Positions 27,477 to 36,775 of a stretch of DNA of 64,000 bases are shown one piece after another (within the stretch, counting starts at the first letter, position 1; every line of letters begins with the position of its first letter). A program made the position numbers and the translations under genes. Source of the stretch: Shimia sp. CNT1-13L.2 (GTDB lineage Bacteria > Pseudomonadota > Alphaproteobacteria > Rhodobacterales > Rhodobacteraceae). The notes under the pieces were generated by a model. That model made no database searches. It had not been told where the DNA came from and saw only the letters and a list, made by a program, of their open reading frames with translations. The DNA lies in assembly GCF_024331145.1 (NCBI RefSeq), contig NZ_JANDJO010000004.1, forward strand, positions 248,001 through 312,000. Direction: 5' to 3'.

Positions 27477-27842
27477 AGCAGTCTTCAGATTGGTTAGACA
27501 TGCTGCAGTCCACGCCATCGGCTGCTTTCGTCAAGGCAACGTATCGGATTTAGCGGTGCTCTGAGGTTGGCTCTCGGCCGGGGGCCGCTGCTTGGTCAGC
27601 CCCCTTCCGTTCTATTTGGTTTGCTCCGTTTTCACTCTAGGCACTTTGTGGCTGTTTGCTTGCCCACCGGCAAAATGTGAACTTGGTTTCGCCGTCGGTA
27701 CTTCTCGCCCGAAGTTCTGATTTCTCCCTGCCTGAAGTTCTGTTCCGGCTGGATTCCGTTGGCAATGGGGCAAATTATTGTGCTTTGGCAGGTGACGTTC
27801 GCCGCGGGTCAAGTCTTTGCCTGGATGATCGTCCAGATTCGT
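27477..27842. other. 366-base gene-free stretch between convergent units
   Basis: No coding sequence with family similarity is seen on either strand. It holds a weak hairpin (GGGGGC 27580-27585 with GCCCCC 27599-27604, then TTCCGTTCTATTT) that could end the rightward isomerase transcript. It also holds a nearby pair of GAAGTTCTG direct repeats around 27710 and 27736. Base composition is lower in G+C than the flanks. Confidence 0.5.
27580..27618 (+). terminator. possible terminator after the Ugp-like operon
   Basis: GGGGGC / GCCCCC stem with a 13-base loop, followed by a T-rich but interrupted stretch, 104 bases after the isomerase stop. A weak candidate. Confidence 0.35.
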
Positions 27843-28322
27843 TCAGTCGTTGCCCAGTTTTGGCGATCCCAACTTGATGCTTCGGGATCGGAAGCTCAAA
27901 TCATTCGGACAGGATACCTGCGCCGATGCCAGACGTTCCGCAATCTCGATTGGCATGGCTACCGCATGTGGCGCAGGGTGCTGATCGACGTGCAACTCCA
28001 TCGTCTCGCCTATGGCGACCGCTTCGCCACCTTCCCGCATTGTCAGGTACAAGTGAAACCGCTTGTCGTCACTGTCGAGGACCACCGTTTCGACCCGAAG
28101 CTTTGCACCTTCCTTGACTTCCCTCAGGAAGTACTTGTGGTCCTCAAGCAGATAGATCGTGCAGCCTGTGCTTTTGCGATAGGTTTCGTCAAACCCGATC
28201 TCGTTCTGCAGGGCATCGACGGCATAGCTGAAGATCAGCCCATAATATGCGTCCTGCATATGCCCATTATAGTCGATCCATTCGGGAATGACGGTGGTCT
28301 CGTAGAAAAAGGTTTCGCTCAT
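27843..28322 (-). CDS. hotdog-fold thioesterase (4HBT family)
   Basis: A 159-residue acyl-CoA thioesterase-like protein. PEWIDYNGHMQDAYYGLIFS carries the hotdog active-site helix with the N-x-x-G-H-M-x-D pattern, and HKYFLREVKEGAKLRVE follows. The pattern resembles betainyl-CoA thioesterases of carnitine catabolism as well as general 4-hydroxybenzoyl-CoA-type enzymes, and no carnitine dehydrogenase is present here. It is 15 bases downstream of the lactonase-type gene, third in the leftward unit. The last 25 residues are basic and unlike the family, so the end may have drifted. Confidence 0.8.
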   Translation of the reverse strand: MSETFFYETTVIPEWIDYNGHMQDAYYGLIFSYAVDALQNEIGFDETYRKSTGCTIYLLEDHKYFLREVKEGAKLRVETVVLDSDDKRFHLYLTMREGGEAVAIGETMELHVDQHPAPHAVAMPIEIAERLASAQVSCPNDLSFRSRSIKLGSPKLGND

Positions 28323-28337
28323 GGTTTGGTCCTGACG

Positions 28338-29213
28338 TCACAGGGCATAGAATCTTGCGGCCGTATCGTGAAACACCTTGCCGTACATATCGTCGGGGAC
28401 GATCTCACGGTGCGCCCGCACCAGCGTGGCATAGTCGGAATAGAGACTGTCGACCGGAAAGTTCGATCCGAACATGCAGCGATCCGGGCCGAACTGCTCA
28501 AGGCATGTCTCAATGATCGGTCGGAAATCCTCCACTTCCCAGTCATGCTGGAACATCCCCAGACCGGACAGCTTGCAGGTGATCTGCGGCAAGTCTGACA
28601 AACAGTGCAACTGCGCGGCCCAACCGGCGAGGCCGCTGGCAGAGCGATCATGGGGGCTGCCGGCATGGCACAGGGCAACCTTGATGTCTGGCGCTTGCTC
28701 CAGAACCAAGGCCATCTTTTCCATCAACTCGGGGATCAGTTGCAGATCAAAGGACAGGCCCCGCTGCCCTGCTTGGCGCAGGCCTTCGACAAAGCGCGGA
28801 TTATCCAGCAAATCATTGGTGCCGGTCACGGCGTCTTCGCCGGGAGCCCGCCCGACGATCTGGCGAACACCGCGCACTGTCGACAGGGCCTGAAAATCAT
28901 CCAGCCGCGCCCCAAGGTCGGGCGCAGTCAGATCGCAGAACACCACCTGTGCCATGGGCCAATCCGGATTGGCGTCGGCAACCGCCTGCACCCACGATGC
29001 CTCTTGCAAACCGTCCTCGGCCCCGACTTGGATATGAACCGAAGCAGCAAAGCCCTCGGGTTCTGCATCGCTTCGGAAATCGCGCAGAAGATAGTTCTTT
29101 TGGATTGCGGTCGGATCGCCAAAGAACCGTTCCACGCCCTTGGCCATCAGCCATGGATAGGTCACCGCGGAGAGATCCCAAAGGTGGTGGTGTGCGTCGA
29201 TCCAGCCGTTCAT
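28338..29213 (-). CDS. COG3618 amidohydrolase (sugar lactonase-like)
   Basis: A 291-residue TIM-barrel hydrolase of the Amidohydro_2 type. The metal motif IDAHHHLWD opens the protein and a late SNFPVDSLY supplies the catalytic aspartate. The subgroup includes L-fucono- and L-rhamnono-lactonases and 2-pyrone-4,6-dicarboxylate lactonase. In a locus with a sugar-type importer and dehydrogenases, lactone opening is a sensible role (inference). Start 29213 overlaps the preceding gene's stop by 4 bases; an upstream start at 29294 would overlap it far more. Confidence 0.85.
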   Translation of the reverse strand: MNGWIDAHHHLWDLSAVTYPWLMAKGVERFFGDPTAIQKNYLLRDFRSDAEPEGFAASVHIQVGAEDGLQEASWVQAVADANPDWPMAQVVFCDLTAPDLGARLDDFQALSTVRGVRQIVGRAPGEDAVTGTNDLLDNPRFVEGLRQAGQRGLSFDLQLIPELMEKMALVLEQAPDIKVALCHAGSPHDRSASGLAGWAAQLHCLSDLPQITCKLSGLGMFQHDWEVEDFRPIIETCLEQFGPDRCMFGSNFPVDSLYSDYATLVRAHREIVPDDMYGKVFHDTAARFYAL

Positions 29214-30214
29214 GTCTGTGGCACCTCTTGCATACGGGCCAGGATATCGACGCCCTGCTGTTTCCAGAAATGCAGCAGGTCGATGAAGATCCAATTTTCG
29301 GCAAGCTTGTCGCCCTCGCGGCGGTAGATGTCGATGACCCGAAACTCTCCCGGCTTGTCAGTTGCGGGCATACCCATGAAACCGCCGCAGGGAATGGCCG
29401 TGAAGTTGGGCCAGCCAAAAAAGCCGCCATAGTGACCTTCGGCCAAGCGGCAGATATGTCCCGTCGCCGAGCGGTCCTTGAACCCGGCGCGAAAAGGGCC
29501 TGAGTGCTGTTTGGCGTATCGTTCGATCGTGTAGGTCGAACCGATGCCGGCCGGTCCCCACCAGATCATGTCGTCGTGCCAGCTTCGGGCAAGCTCTTCT
29601 TCCAGCGGCAGGCCAAGGTTCCATTGGCCAAGATCTGAGACCATGGCATTGATGGCTGCCAGGGTCTTTTCCCCCTCCTCCAAAGGTTGGGCGTCAAACA
29701 TCAGCCCGTCATGCGTCATCGGTCCGGGCTGCACGAGATGTGCGGCGGTTTGTGGCGGAAACGGTTGTAGCCCGGCCTGCATCATCAGGTGAGGGATGTC
29801 GAAGTACATCGCCGTCTCTTTGATCATGTCACCTTCTACCCGGTGGAAGGCGCAGTAGCGGAGAAAAGCCATCTTGCGCGTGGCGCGTATGCCAAGCCAG
29901 TCAGCATCGAACAGGCCCATCAGATGCCCCATCGACACCACCCAGACTCCGCCCGGATCGGCATACATATTCTGGCCAGCCATAAAAATGTCCATGCGGC
30001 GCTGCATGCGCGTCAAACTCTGCCGAAGAGGCTGCCAGAACTGAGTTGCGACGGCCTCTGGCCCGGCCATTTCGTTGAAGGGGTGAAACCCCCGCCAGAT
30101 CAGGGTCGAGTCGCAATATTGCGCCACCACAGCAGGAATATCGGCCACCTCGGCACCATCCAGCGCAGCATAAAACGCGCGTACCAGAGATTTTTCTTTT
30201 TGCGTATCGCTCAT
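29210..30214 (-). CDS. tandem SnoaL/NTF2-like protein 1
   Basis: A 334-residue protein of two SnoaL-like (NTF2-fold) modules, each about 150 residues. Module 2 ends IDIYRREGDKLAENWIFIDL, the typical last strands of this fold, and the same motif ends the proteins at 34840 and 36776. SnoaL-fold enzymes act as cyclases, isomerases, hydratases or binding proteins; no fixed catalytic set is seen. It is first in the leftward unit, divergent from the importer, behind the twin LacI-type operators. Start 30214 is preferred over 30277. Confidence 0.8.
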   Translation of the reverse strand: MSDTQKEKSLVRAFYAALDGAEVADIPAVVAQYCDSTLIWRGFHPFNEMAGPEAVATQFWQPLRQSLTRMQRRMDIFMAGQNMYADPGGVWVVSMGHLMGLFDADWLGIRATRKMAFLRYCAFHRVEGDMIKETAMYFDIPHLMMQAGLQPFPPQTAAHLVQPGPMTHDGLMFDAQPLEEGEKTLAAINAMVSDLGQWNLGLPLEEELARSWHDDMIWWGPAGIGSTYTIERYAKQHSGPFRAGFKDRSATGHICRLAEGHYGGFFGWPNFTAIPCGGFMGMPATDKPGEFRVIDIYRREGDKLAENWIFIDLLHFWKQQGVDILARMQEVPQT

Positions 30215-30285
30215 AATTTTCCGCCATTTTTCAGCGACTTGAAGAAAGTTTAGCGGCATTCGACTCGCCGCTGCCAAAACAACAT

Positions 30286-30299
30286 TGCATACGTTTGCA
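30286..30299. promoter_or_regulatory. LacI-type operator, copy 1
   Basis: TGCATACGTTTGCA is a 14-bp near-palindrome with central ACGT-like step, the shape of LacI/GalR-family sites. It lies in the divergent promoter region, 72 bases from the leftward start. Confidence 0.65.
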
Positions 30300-30340
30300 A
30301 AAATGTCTTGCCAGAAATGATGCGGCTAAAATAAGGTTTT

Positions 30341-30354
30341 TGCAAACGTATGCA
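30341..30354. promoter_or_regulatory. LacI-type operator, copy 2
   Basis: TGCAAACGTATGCA is the exact inverse of copy 1, centred 55 bases away (about five helical turns) and 25 bases before the ATPase start. Two sites facing divergent genes suggest joint repression by the LacI protein encoded at 38589. Confidence 0.65.
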
Positions 30355-30378
30355 TTTCGATTCCGCTTGGGGGGACAC

Positions 30379-31428
30379 ATGGCCGAGATTCAACTTCGCA
30401 ACGTTGGAAAACGTTGGGGATCGTTTGTGGGGGTCGACAATTTCGACCTGACCATCGCCGACAAGGAGTTCCTTGTGCTGCTCGGGCCGTCAGGTTGCGG
30501 CAAGACTACAACCATGCGGATGATCGCGGGTTTGGAAGATGCCTCTGAGGGCGACATCATGATCGACGGGCAGCGGGTGAATGACATGGAGCCCAAAGAT
30601 CGCGACGTGGCGATGGTGTTCCAGTCTTACGCGCTCTATCCCAACATGAACGTCTACGAGAACATCCGCTTTCCGCTGAAAGTACGGGGTATCGACCCCA
30701 AGACCCACGACGAAAAGGTGCGGCGGGCCTCGGCGATGGTGGAGCTGGATGACTTCCTGCACCGCAAACCCGCCGAGCTGTCGGGCGGTCAACGTCAGCG
30801 TGTGGCCCTGGCCCGTGCAATCGTGCGCGAGCCCAACGTCTTCCTGATGGACGAGCCACTGTCGAACCTTGATGCCAAGCTGCGTGTTTCGACACGCGCC
30901 CAGATCAAGAACCTCAGCCACGAACTTGCGGTCACCACGATCTACGTGACACACGACCAGATCGAAGCCATGACCCTGGCCGACCGTGTCGTGATCATGA
31001 AACAGGGTGTTGTTCAGCAGGTCGGCACCCCGGTCGACATCTACGACACCCCCGCCAATACCTTTGTCGCCAGCTTTATCGGCAACCCGGCGATGAACCT
31101 TCTGGACGGCGAAGTGAAAGACGGCATCTTCCGCGCTCAGAATACCGAAGTAACCGGCCTTAACGCGCCGGACGGCAAAATCACCCTGGGCTTCCGCGCC
31201 GAAGATGCCAACGTGGTGGACGCCGGCGGCGAGATCAACGCACCGATCTATACCCAGGAGCTCTTGGGCGACAGCACTATGGTTTCGGTGCGTATCGGCG
31301 GCGCGCTTGTGTCCGTAAAGGCGGACAAGGCCTATCGCGCCGAGATCGACGACATGGTTTCGATCCACATCCACACAGATCACTGCCACCTGTTCGACGC
31401 AGAAACAGGAGCACGACTCGAGGTTTAA
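30379..31428 (+). CDS. ABC importer ATPase, MalK/UgpC type
   Basis: A 349-residue CUT1 ATPase, first gene of the rightward operon: Walker A GPSGCGKTTTMRMIAG, signature LSGGQRQRVALARAI, Walker B VFLMDEPLSNLDAKL and a C-terminal regulatory domain. The ATG at 30379 follows GGGGGAC; an upstream in-frame start at 30295 would run through operator DNA. It powers the binding protein and permeases that follow for a sugar, polyol or related solute. Confidence 0.92.
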   Translation: MAEIQLRNVGKRWGSFVGVDNFDLTIADKEFLVLLGPSGCGKTTTMRMIAGLEDASEGDIMIDGQRVNDMEPKDRDVAMVFQSYALYPNMNVYENIRFPLKVRGIDPKTHDEKVRRASAMVELDDFLHRKPAELSGGQRQRVALARAIVREPNVFLMDEPLSNLDAKLRVSTRAQIKNLSHELAVTTIYVTHDQIEAMTLADRVVIMKQGVVQQVGTPVDIYDTPANTFVASFIGNPAMNLLDGEVKDGIFRAQNTEVTGLNAPDGKITLGFRAEDANVVDAGGEINAPIYTQELLGDSTMVSVRIGGALVSVKADKAYRAEIDDMVSIHIHTDHCHLFDAETGARLEV

Positions 31429-31514
31429 CCCTCGCTCTACGACCCCGGTCACGGGGCATCACCCCGGGTGCAGTCTTCGAAGGTGCACCCAAGTCTTCAT
31501 AGGGAGGAACACTG

Positions 31515-32741
31515 ATGTTCTTGAAGAAAATTGCCTTGGCGGGGTCCATTGCCGCCTTCGCCGCGACAGCAGGGCAGGCTTGCGAAATCAACGCGCGGGT
31601 CAGCATCGTTGGCAACGAATTTGCCGCGATCCAAGCCGTTGGCGCAGCGGCACAGGAATGCACCGGCGCGCCGGTAACGTCGAACCTGACCTCTGAGCAC
31701 CAGACCATCAACGTTGCGGGCATGTCGGGCAACCCGGCGGAATACACCACCGCGATCATCGCCAACAGCTCGTTGGTTGCGTTGATGAACGAAGATGTGG
31801 TGCGCCCTCTGAATGACCTTGTTGAAAAACACGGTGACGGGCTTCAGAAAAGCCAGCTTATCAAGATCGGCGACGACATCATGGCCGTCGCCTTCATGGC
31901 AAACGCACAGCATCTGATGTTCCGCAAGGACATCCTCGAACAAGCTGGTGTTGAGGTTCCGACAACCTACGAAGAAATGCTGGAAGTGGCTCAGGCCATT
32001 CGCGAGCAGGGTATTCTTCAGAACCCGGTTGGCGGCGCCTACAAGGCTGGCTGGAACCTGGCACAGGAATTCAACAACATGTTCCTCGGCTATGGCGGCA
32101 CCCACTTCAAGCCCGGCACCGCTGAGCCCAACATCAACACCGAAGCGGGTGTCAACGCGCTAAAGATGATGAAGGCCCTGTCGGAATACATGAACCCCGA
32201 CTTCCTGACCCACGATTCTAACGCCACCAACGCCGAATACCGCGCCGGCAACGTTGCGATCATGAATATGTGGGGGTCACGCGCCTCGCAACAGACCTCA
32301 ACCGAAGGCGTTCTGGACGAAGTCAAAAACGGTCATGCGATTGCAGCGCCTCTGACCGTTGGCGGTGGTTCCATTCCGGCCTCGACGCTGTGGTGGGACG
32401 GCTGGACCGTTGGCAAAAATGTTTCGGATGAAGAAGCCGAAGCAACCTTCCTCGCCATGAAACACGGCATCCGCTCGGACATGCTGAACGACGAAACCAG
32501 CCCGCTGGCCGTCTGGCTGATTGATGGCTACAAGCCGACCGCCGACGCGCAGGGCGTGTTTGCAGCCGCCCAAATGGGCACGCTGCCCTATCCGATGCTG
32601 CCTTACATGGGCCTGATGCACAGCGCCCTCGGCAACGAACTGGCGGACTTCATGCAAGGCAAGGAAAGCGCCGAACAGGCCCTGGCCGACGTTGAGGCCG
32701 CCTACCGCGCCGCTGCCATCGAAAAAGGCTTCCTCCAGTAA
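31515..32741 (+). CDS. ABC importer solute-binding protein, family 1
   Basis: A 408-residue periplasmic binding protein with signal peptide MFLKKIALAGSIAAFAATAG (cleaved near QA). The segment HLMFRKDILEQAGVEVPTTY and a late WWDGWTVGKNVSDEEAEA are typical of sugar-binding CUT1 proteins. The ligand cannot be named. AGGGAGGAAC precedes the ATG. A hairpin follows the stop. Confidence 0.9.
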   Translation: MFLKKIALAGSIAAFAATAGQACEINARVSIVGNEFAAIQAVGAAAQECTGAPVTSNLTSEHQTINVAGMSGNPAEYTTAIIANSSLVALMNEDVVRPLNDLVEKHGDGLQKSQLIKIGDDIMAVAFMANAQHLMFRKDILEQAGVEVPTTYEEMLEVAQAIREQGILQNPVGGAYKAGWNLAQEFNNMFLGYGGTHFKPGTAEPNINTEAGVNALKMMKALSEYMNPDFLTHDSNATNAEYRAGNVAIMNMWGSRASQQTSTEGVLDEVKNGHAIAAPLTVGGGSIPASTLWWDGWTVGKNVSDEEAEATFLAMKHGIRSDMLNDETSPLAVWLIDGYKPTADAQGVFAAAQMGTLPYPMLPYMGLMHSALGNELADFMQGKESAEQALADVEAAYRAAAIEKGFLQ

Positions 32742-32752
32742 GAAGCCCCTGC

Positions 32753-32781
32753 GCGGGCGGCTGATACGCTTGGCCGTCCGC
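32753..32781 (+). other. hairpin between binding-protein and permease genes
   Basis: GCGGGCGGC / GCCGTCCGC stem of 9 bp (one G-T pair) with an 11-base loop, 11 bases after the binding-protein stop and without a T-run. Confidence 0.5.
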
Positions 32782-32809
32782 ACGCACACTTTCACACCGG
32801 GAAAACGCC

Positions 32810-33838
32810 ATGCGCCACAAGACATTCCTCTGGTTCTTCCTGCCCACAGGGCTTGCGATGCTGCTGTTCATTGCATTGCCAATCGTCTCGGTAGTGACAC
32901 AGTCAATTTTTGCGCCGCACCCTGCGGTTCTGATCGAAGTAGAAAGCTGCACACCTCTGGTAGGCTGCACCACGGAAACGACGGTTGACCAAGAGGCCAC
33001 CGCTGCGCTGCGTGCGGAAAAACCGCTCGGCCGTTTTGTGGGGCTCGACATCTATTTCGACCGCGGGCACCTTGCGATCTCTGAGATGAAAGAGAGCTGG
33101 GCCAAGGCGGACAGCCTTGGGGAATTTGTCTCTGAACTGGGCAATCTGCCGTTCTATCGCGCGATGGCCTTCACGTTGACCTTTGTTGCCGTTGTCACAC
33201 CGCTGACCATTGTCCTTGGATTGATCATCGCGCTGGCAATCAACTCGCTGCATCACCACCTCAAGGGGTTGATGATCTTCTTCTCGCTTTTGCCGATGAT
33301 CGTGACACCTCTGATTGGCTCACTCATCCTGTTCTGGATGGTCGATAGCCGCGGGGTGATTGGTTCGGCCCTGGTCGCCATGGCCGGAGACCCCGACTTC
33401 AGCCTCAAGGCTTCGACCGGGCTGATGTGGGTGGCCCTGATGGTCTATGGAGTCTGGCACGCTGCGCCCTTTGCCTTTGTGGTGTTCTATGCCGGCCTGC
33501 AAACCCTGCCGGGCGACCAGCTGGAAGCCGCCCAGATTGACGGCGCCACCCGCTGGCAGCAGGTCAAATACGTGGTTGTCCCGCATCTCATGCCGCTGGT
33601 GACCTTCGTGGCGCTGATCCAGCTGATGGACAACTTCAAGGTCTTTGAACCGATCATCGGTTTCAATGCCACAGCCCATGCCCAATCACTCAGCTCGTTC
33701 ATCTACAACGACCTCAGCGGTGAAACGCGTCAGCTGTCCTCAGCCGCCGCAACCTCCGTGATCACGATTATCGGGGTCGCCATTCTTCTGTCGCCTGTGC
33801 TTGTCCGCACATGGCGCGACTTCAAAGGAGCACGCTAA
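32810..33838 (+). CDS. ABC importer permease, MalF type
   Basis: A 342-residue CUT1 permease. After the first membrane helix there is a periplasmic loop of about 90 residues with two cysteines (VESCTPLVGCTTET), larger than in most short MalF relatives, then five more helices and the coupling loop EAAQIDGATRWQQVKYVVVP. The second permease starts 1 base after its stop. Confidence 0.92.
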   Translation: MRHKTFLWFFLPTGLAMLLFIALPIVSVVTQSIFAPHPAVLIEVESCTPLVGCTTETTVDQEATAALRAEKPLGRFVGLDIYFDRGHLAISEMKESWAKADSLGEFVSELGNLPFYRAMAFTLTFVAVVTPLTIVLGLIIALAINSLHHHLKGLMIFFSLLPMIVTPLIGSLILFWMVDSRGVIGSALVAMAGDPDFSLKASTGLMWVALMVYGVWHAAPFAFVVFYAGLQTLPGDQLEAAQIDGATRWQQVKYVVVPHLMPLVTFVALIQLMDNFKVFEPIIGFNATAHAQSLSSFIYNDLSGETRQLSSAAATSVITIIGVAILLSPVLVRTWRDFKGAR

Positions 33839-33839
33839 C

Positions 33840-34721
33840 ATGGCCAGCCGCGCACAAAGAATGCCCGCGAGCCTTCGGGTCGCTTCCTCCCTCTTCGTCC
33901 TTTTTTGGTTCATCCTCGCCGCCTTTCCATTCGTCTGGACGCTCTGGGGATCGTTCAAGGTCGAGCTTGATTTCTTCTCGATCGCCGACTGGACCAACGC
34001 CCTGACCGGCGAACGAACCGAGGCGGTCTATGGCTCGCCCTTTACCACCACGGGCTATGAGGGGGCCTGGATCAAAGAGGAGTTCTGGCGCAACGTACTG
34101 AACACGGGCATCGTCTGCTTCTTCGTGGTCACCATCTCACTGACCATCGGCACGCTTGGCGGCTATGCCCTGTCGCGCTCGACCTACAACTACACGTTCT
34201 GGCTCTTGATCACTGCGCTGATCTTCCGCGCCATGCCGCCGATTACCCTTGTGTCGGGTTACCTGTTGCCGTTCTTTGAATGGAACGTCTGGGGCATTCT
34301 GCCGACCACCATCATCGTGCTCGTGGCGATCAACCAGCCCTTTACCCTGTGGATGCTGCATTCCTTCTTCAAGAACATCCCTTCCGAGCTGGACGAAAGC
34401 GCCAAGGTCGACGGCTGCAACCAGTTCCAGGCCTTCCGCCGCGTGATTATCCCGGTCATGTGGCCAGGCGTGATCACCACGGGTCTGTTCTCGTTCCTGC
34501 TAGCCTACAATGACTTTGCGGTAGGGGCGATGCTGCTCTCGGAAAGCAACCGGACCATGGTTCCAGCCATCAACGCTTTCCTCGGCACGACCCAGACCGA
34601 AGGCAACGTGATGTTCGCCGTTGCGGCTGTGGTCTCAGCCACCGCGCCGCTGTTCATCCTAGTGATGTTCTTCCAGCGCCAGATCGTCGGTGGTCTGACC
34701 GCCGGTGCCGTCAAAGGATAA
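33840..34721 (+). CDS. ABC importer permease, MalG type
   Basis: A 293-residue partner permease with six helices, a periplasmic loop after helix 1 (ALTGERTEAVYGSPFTTTGYEG), and the coupling loop ESAKVDGCNQFQAFRRVIIP. Start 33840 (MASRAQRMP) has AAAGGAG upstream and is preferred over an earlier in-frame codon at 33801 inside the previous gene. Confidence 0.92.
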   Translation: MASRAQRMPASLRVASSLFVLFWFILAAFPFVWTLWGSFKVELDFFSIADWTNALTGERTEAVYGSPFTTTGYEGAWIKEEFWRNVLNTGIVCFFVVTISLTIGTLGGYALSRSTYNYTFWLLITALIFRAMPPITLVSGYLLPFFEWNVWGILPTTIIVLVAINQPFTLWMLHSFFKNIPSELDESAKVDGCNQFQAFRRVIIPVMWPGVITTGLFSFLLAYNDFAVGAMLLSESNRTMVPAINAFLGTTQTEGNVMFAVAAVVSATAPLFILVMFFQRQIVGGLTAGAVKG

Positions 34722-34839
34722 AATTCGCGCGGCTTCGCGCGATGCCCCAAAACTCCCTCCGAGGGTCATTTGCCGACGCAAATCTCCTCTGCACGTCACA
34801 GGTGACTCTCGGGCCAAGACACAAAAGGAAAGACAAAAA

Positions 34840-35385
34840 ATGAAAGGCTCTCGCCCCGAACAGGCCGTGCTGACGCGCGACACGGACATGAGCAAGACCG
34901 ATGAGACCCGTCGCGTAATCGAAACAATGGTCGACGGTCTCAACGATCACCGTATCGACGACATTGGCGAGTTCTTCAGCCAGGGATTCCGCTGGCTAGG
35001 CAATCAGGGCTGCGGCACGAAAACCGGCCTGAAAGAGTTCCAGGACAACTGGCAACGCCCCTTCCAGGCAGCCTTTTCGGACAAAACCTGCATCGACGAA
35101 GCCCGCCTTTACATGGGCGAATGGGCAGCCGCCTTTGGCCGCCAGGAAGCCACCCACTCGGGTGAGTTCCTCGGTATCGCCCCCACCGGCAAGCGCGTCG
35201 AAATCCGCTACATGGATTTCTGGAAAGTTGTCGACGGCAAGATCGTGGACAACTGGGTGAATGTCGATTTTCCCCATGTCGCCGCACAGCTTGGCGTAGA
35301 TCTCTTCAACGGCGAAGGCTGGGAAGCCTATGACCGTGGCGAAAAACAAGCCCCCCGTCCCGACAACCAAGGATCAGCACAATGA
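34840..35385 (+). CDS. single-module SnoaL/NTF2-like protein 2
   Basis: A 181-residue SnoaL-like protein with one NTF2-fold module. Its core ([20 protein letters not shown], then [13 protein letters not shown]) matches module 2 of the proteins at 29210 and 36776. AAGGAAAG lies before the ATG at 34840; upstream in-frame codons from 34705 are in an unlikely context. Its stop overlaps the HisD-family gene by 4 bases, so the two products probably act in succession. Enzymatic role unknown. Confidence 0.8.
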   Translation: MKGSRPEQAVLTRDTDMSKTDETRRVIETMVDGLNDHRIDDIGEFFSQGFRWLGNQGCGTKTGLKEFQDNWQRPFQAAFSDKTCIDEARLYMGEWAAAFGRQEATHSGEFLGIAPTGKRVEIRYMDFWKVVDGKIVDNWVNVDFPHVAAQLGVDLFNGEGWEAYDRGEKQAPRPDNQGSAQ

Positions 35386-36710
35386 CGATTGAGTATCTGA
35401 AACGCGGCAAACCCGAAGCGGATCGTGCCGAGGACGACGCCAAGACCCGTGCGGTTGTCGAAGCGACGCTGAAAGACATCGAAACCCGCGGCGACACCGC
35501 AGTGCGCGAATTGTCGGAAAAGTTCGACAACTACAGCCCCGAGAGCTTTCGCCTGTCGCAAGCACAGATTGACGAACTGATCGGCCAGCTGACCGACCGC
35601 GAGCTGGAAGACATAAAGTTCGCTCAAGCCCAGGTGCGCAACTTTGCCCAAGCGCAGCGCGACTCGATGCTGGACATCGAAGTTGAAACCCTGCCCGGTG
35701 TGATCCTTGGCCACAAGAACATCCCCGTGCAATCCGTGGGCTGCTACATTCCCGGCGGTAAATTCCCCATGGTCGCCTCGGCGCATATGTCGGTTGCCAC
35801 CGCCTCGGTCGCCGGGGTGCCGCGCATCATCGCCTGCACCCCGCCGTTCGAAGGCAAGCCCAACGCGGCCGTGATCGCCGCGATGCACCTGGGCGGCGCG
35901 CATGAAATCTATGTCATGGGTGGCATTCAGGCCATCGGCGCCATGGCATTGGGGACCGAGACCATCGAACCCGTTCACATGCTGGTCGGCCCGGGCAACG
36001 CATTCGTGGCCGAAGCCAAGCGTCAGCTTTTTGGCCGGGTTGGTATCGACCTCTTTGCAGGTCCGACCGAGACCATGGTCATCGCGGATGACACCGTGGA
36101 CGCCGAAATGTGCGCCACTGATCTTCTGGGTCAGGCAGAGCATGGCTACAACAGCCCCTGCGTTCTGCTCACCAACTCGCGCAAACTGGCAGAAGAAACC
36201 CTTTCCGAAGTGGACCGCATCCTCGACATCCTGCCAACCGCTGGCACCGCCCGCGTCAGCTGGGAGGAATATGGCGAGGTGATCCTGTGTGACACATATG
36301 ACGAGATGCTTCAGGTCGCCGACGACATCGCCTCCGAGCACGTGCAGGTGATGACCGACCGTGACGACTGGTTCCTTGAGAACATGACCTGCTACGGCGC
36401 GCTGTTCCTTGGCCCTCGTACCAACGTCTCGAACGGTGACAAGGTAATCGGCACCAACCACACCCTGCCCACCAAAAAGGCTGGCCGCTACACCGGTGGT
36501 CTCTGGGTTGGCAAGTACCTGAAAACCCACAGCTACCAGAAGGTTCTGACCGATGAAGCGGCGACGCTGATCGGTGAATACGGTTCGCGTCTGTGTATGC
36601 TCGAGGGCTTTGTCGGCCACGCTGAACAGTGCAACGTACGGGTGCGTCGGTACGGTGGTATCAACGTACCTTATGGCGAGGCCGCGCCTTATCGCGACGC
36701 TGCCGAGTAA
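35382..36710 (+). CDS. histidinol dehydrogenase-family dehydrogenase (catabolic, HpsN-like)
   Basis: A 442-residue HisD homologue: the zinc and active-site segments [25 protein letters not shown] and FVGHAEQ are all present, plus [12 protein letters not shown]. HisD-family enzymes oxidise an alcohol through the aldehyde to a carboxylate with two NAD+. Placement in an importer operon, away from other his genes, points to a catabolic relative such as sulfopropanediol dehydrogenase HpsN rather than histidine synthesis. The actual substrate (a terminal alcohol of a small polar compound) is inferred only. Confidence 0.85.
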   Translation: MTIEYLKRGKPEADRAEDDAKTRAVVEATLKDIETRGDTAVRELSEKFDNYSPESFRLSQAQIDELIGQLTDRELEDIKFAQAQVRNFAQAQRDSMLDIEVETLPGVILGHKNIPVQSVGCYIPGGKFPMVASAHMSVATASVAGVPRIIACTPPFEGKPNAAVIAAMHLGGAHEIYVMGGIQAIGAMALGTETIEPVHMLVGPGNAFVAEAKRQLFGRVGIDLFAGPTETMVIADDTVDAEMCATDLLGQAEHGYNSPCVLLTNSRKLAEETLSEVDRILDILPTAGTARVSWEEYGEVILCDTYDEMLQVADDIASEHVQVMTDRDDWFLENMTCYGALFLGPRTNVSNGDKVIGTNHTLPTKKAGRYTGGLWVGKYLKTHSYQKVLTDEAATLIGEYGSRLCMLEGFVGHAEQCNVRVRRYGGINVPYGEAAPYRDAAE

Positions 36711-36775
36711 GGCAAGATCATGCCGTGGGGGTCTCCCCCACGGAACTCCCCGAAGTACCTCTGAAAAGATGAAAC

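Noticed and set aside
35382..36710. Histidine biosynthesis hisD
   Set aside because: No other his gene is near, it lies in an importer/LacI operon and resembles catabolic HisD-family members, so hisD was not assigned as a symbol.
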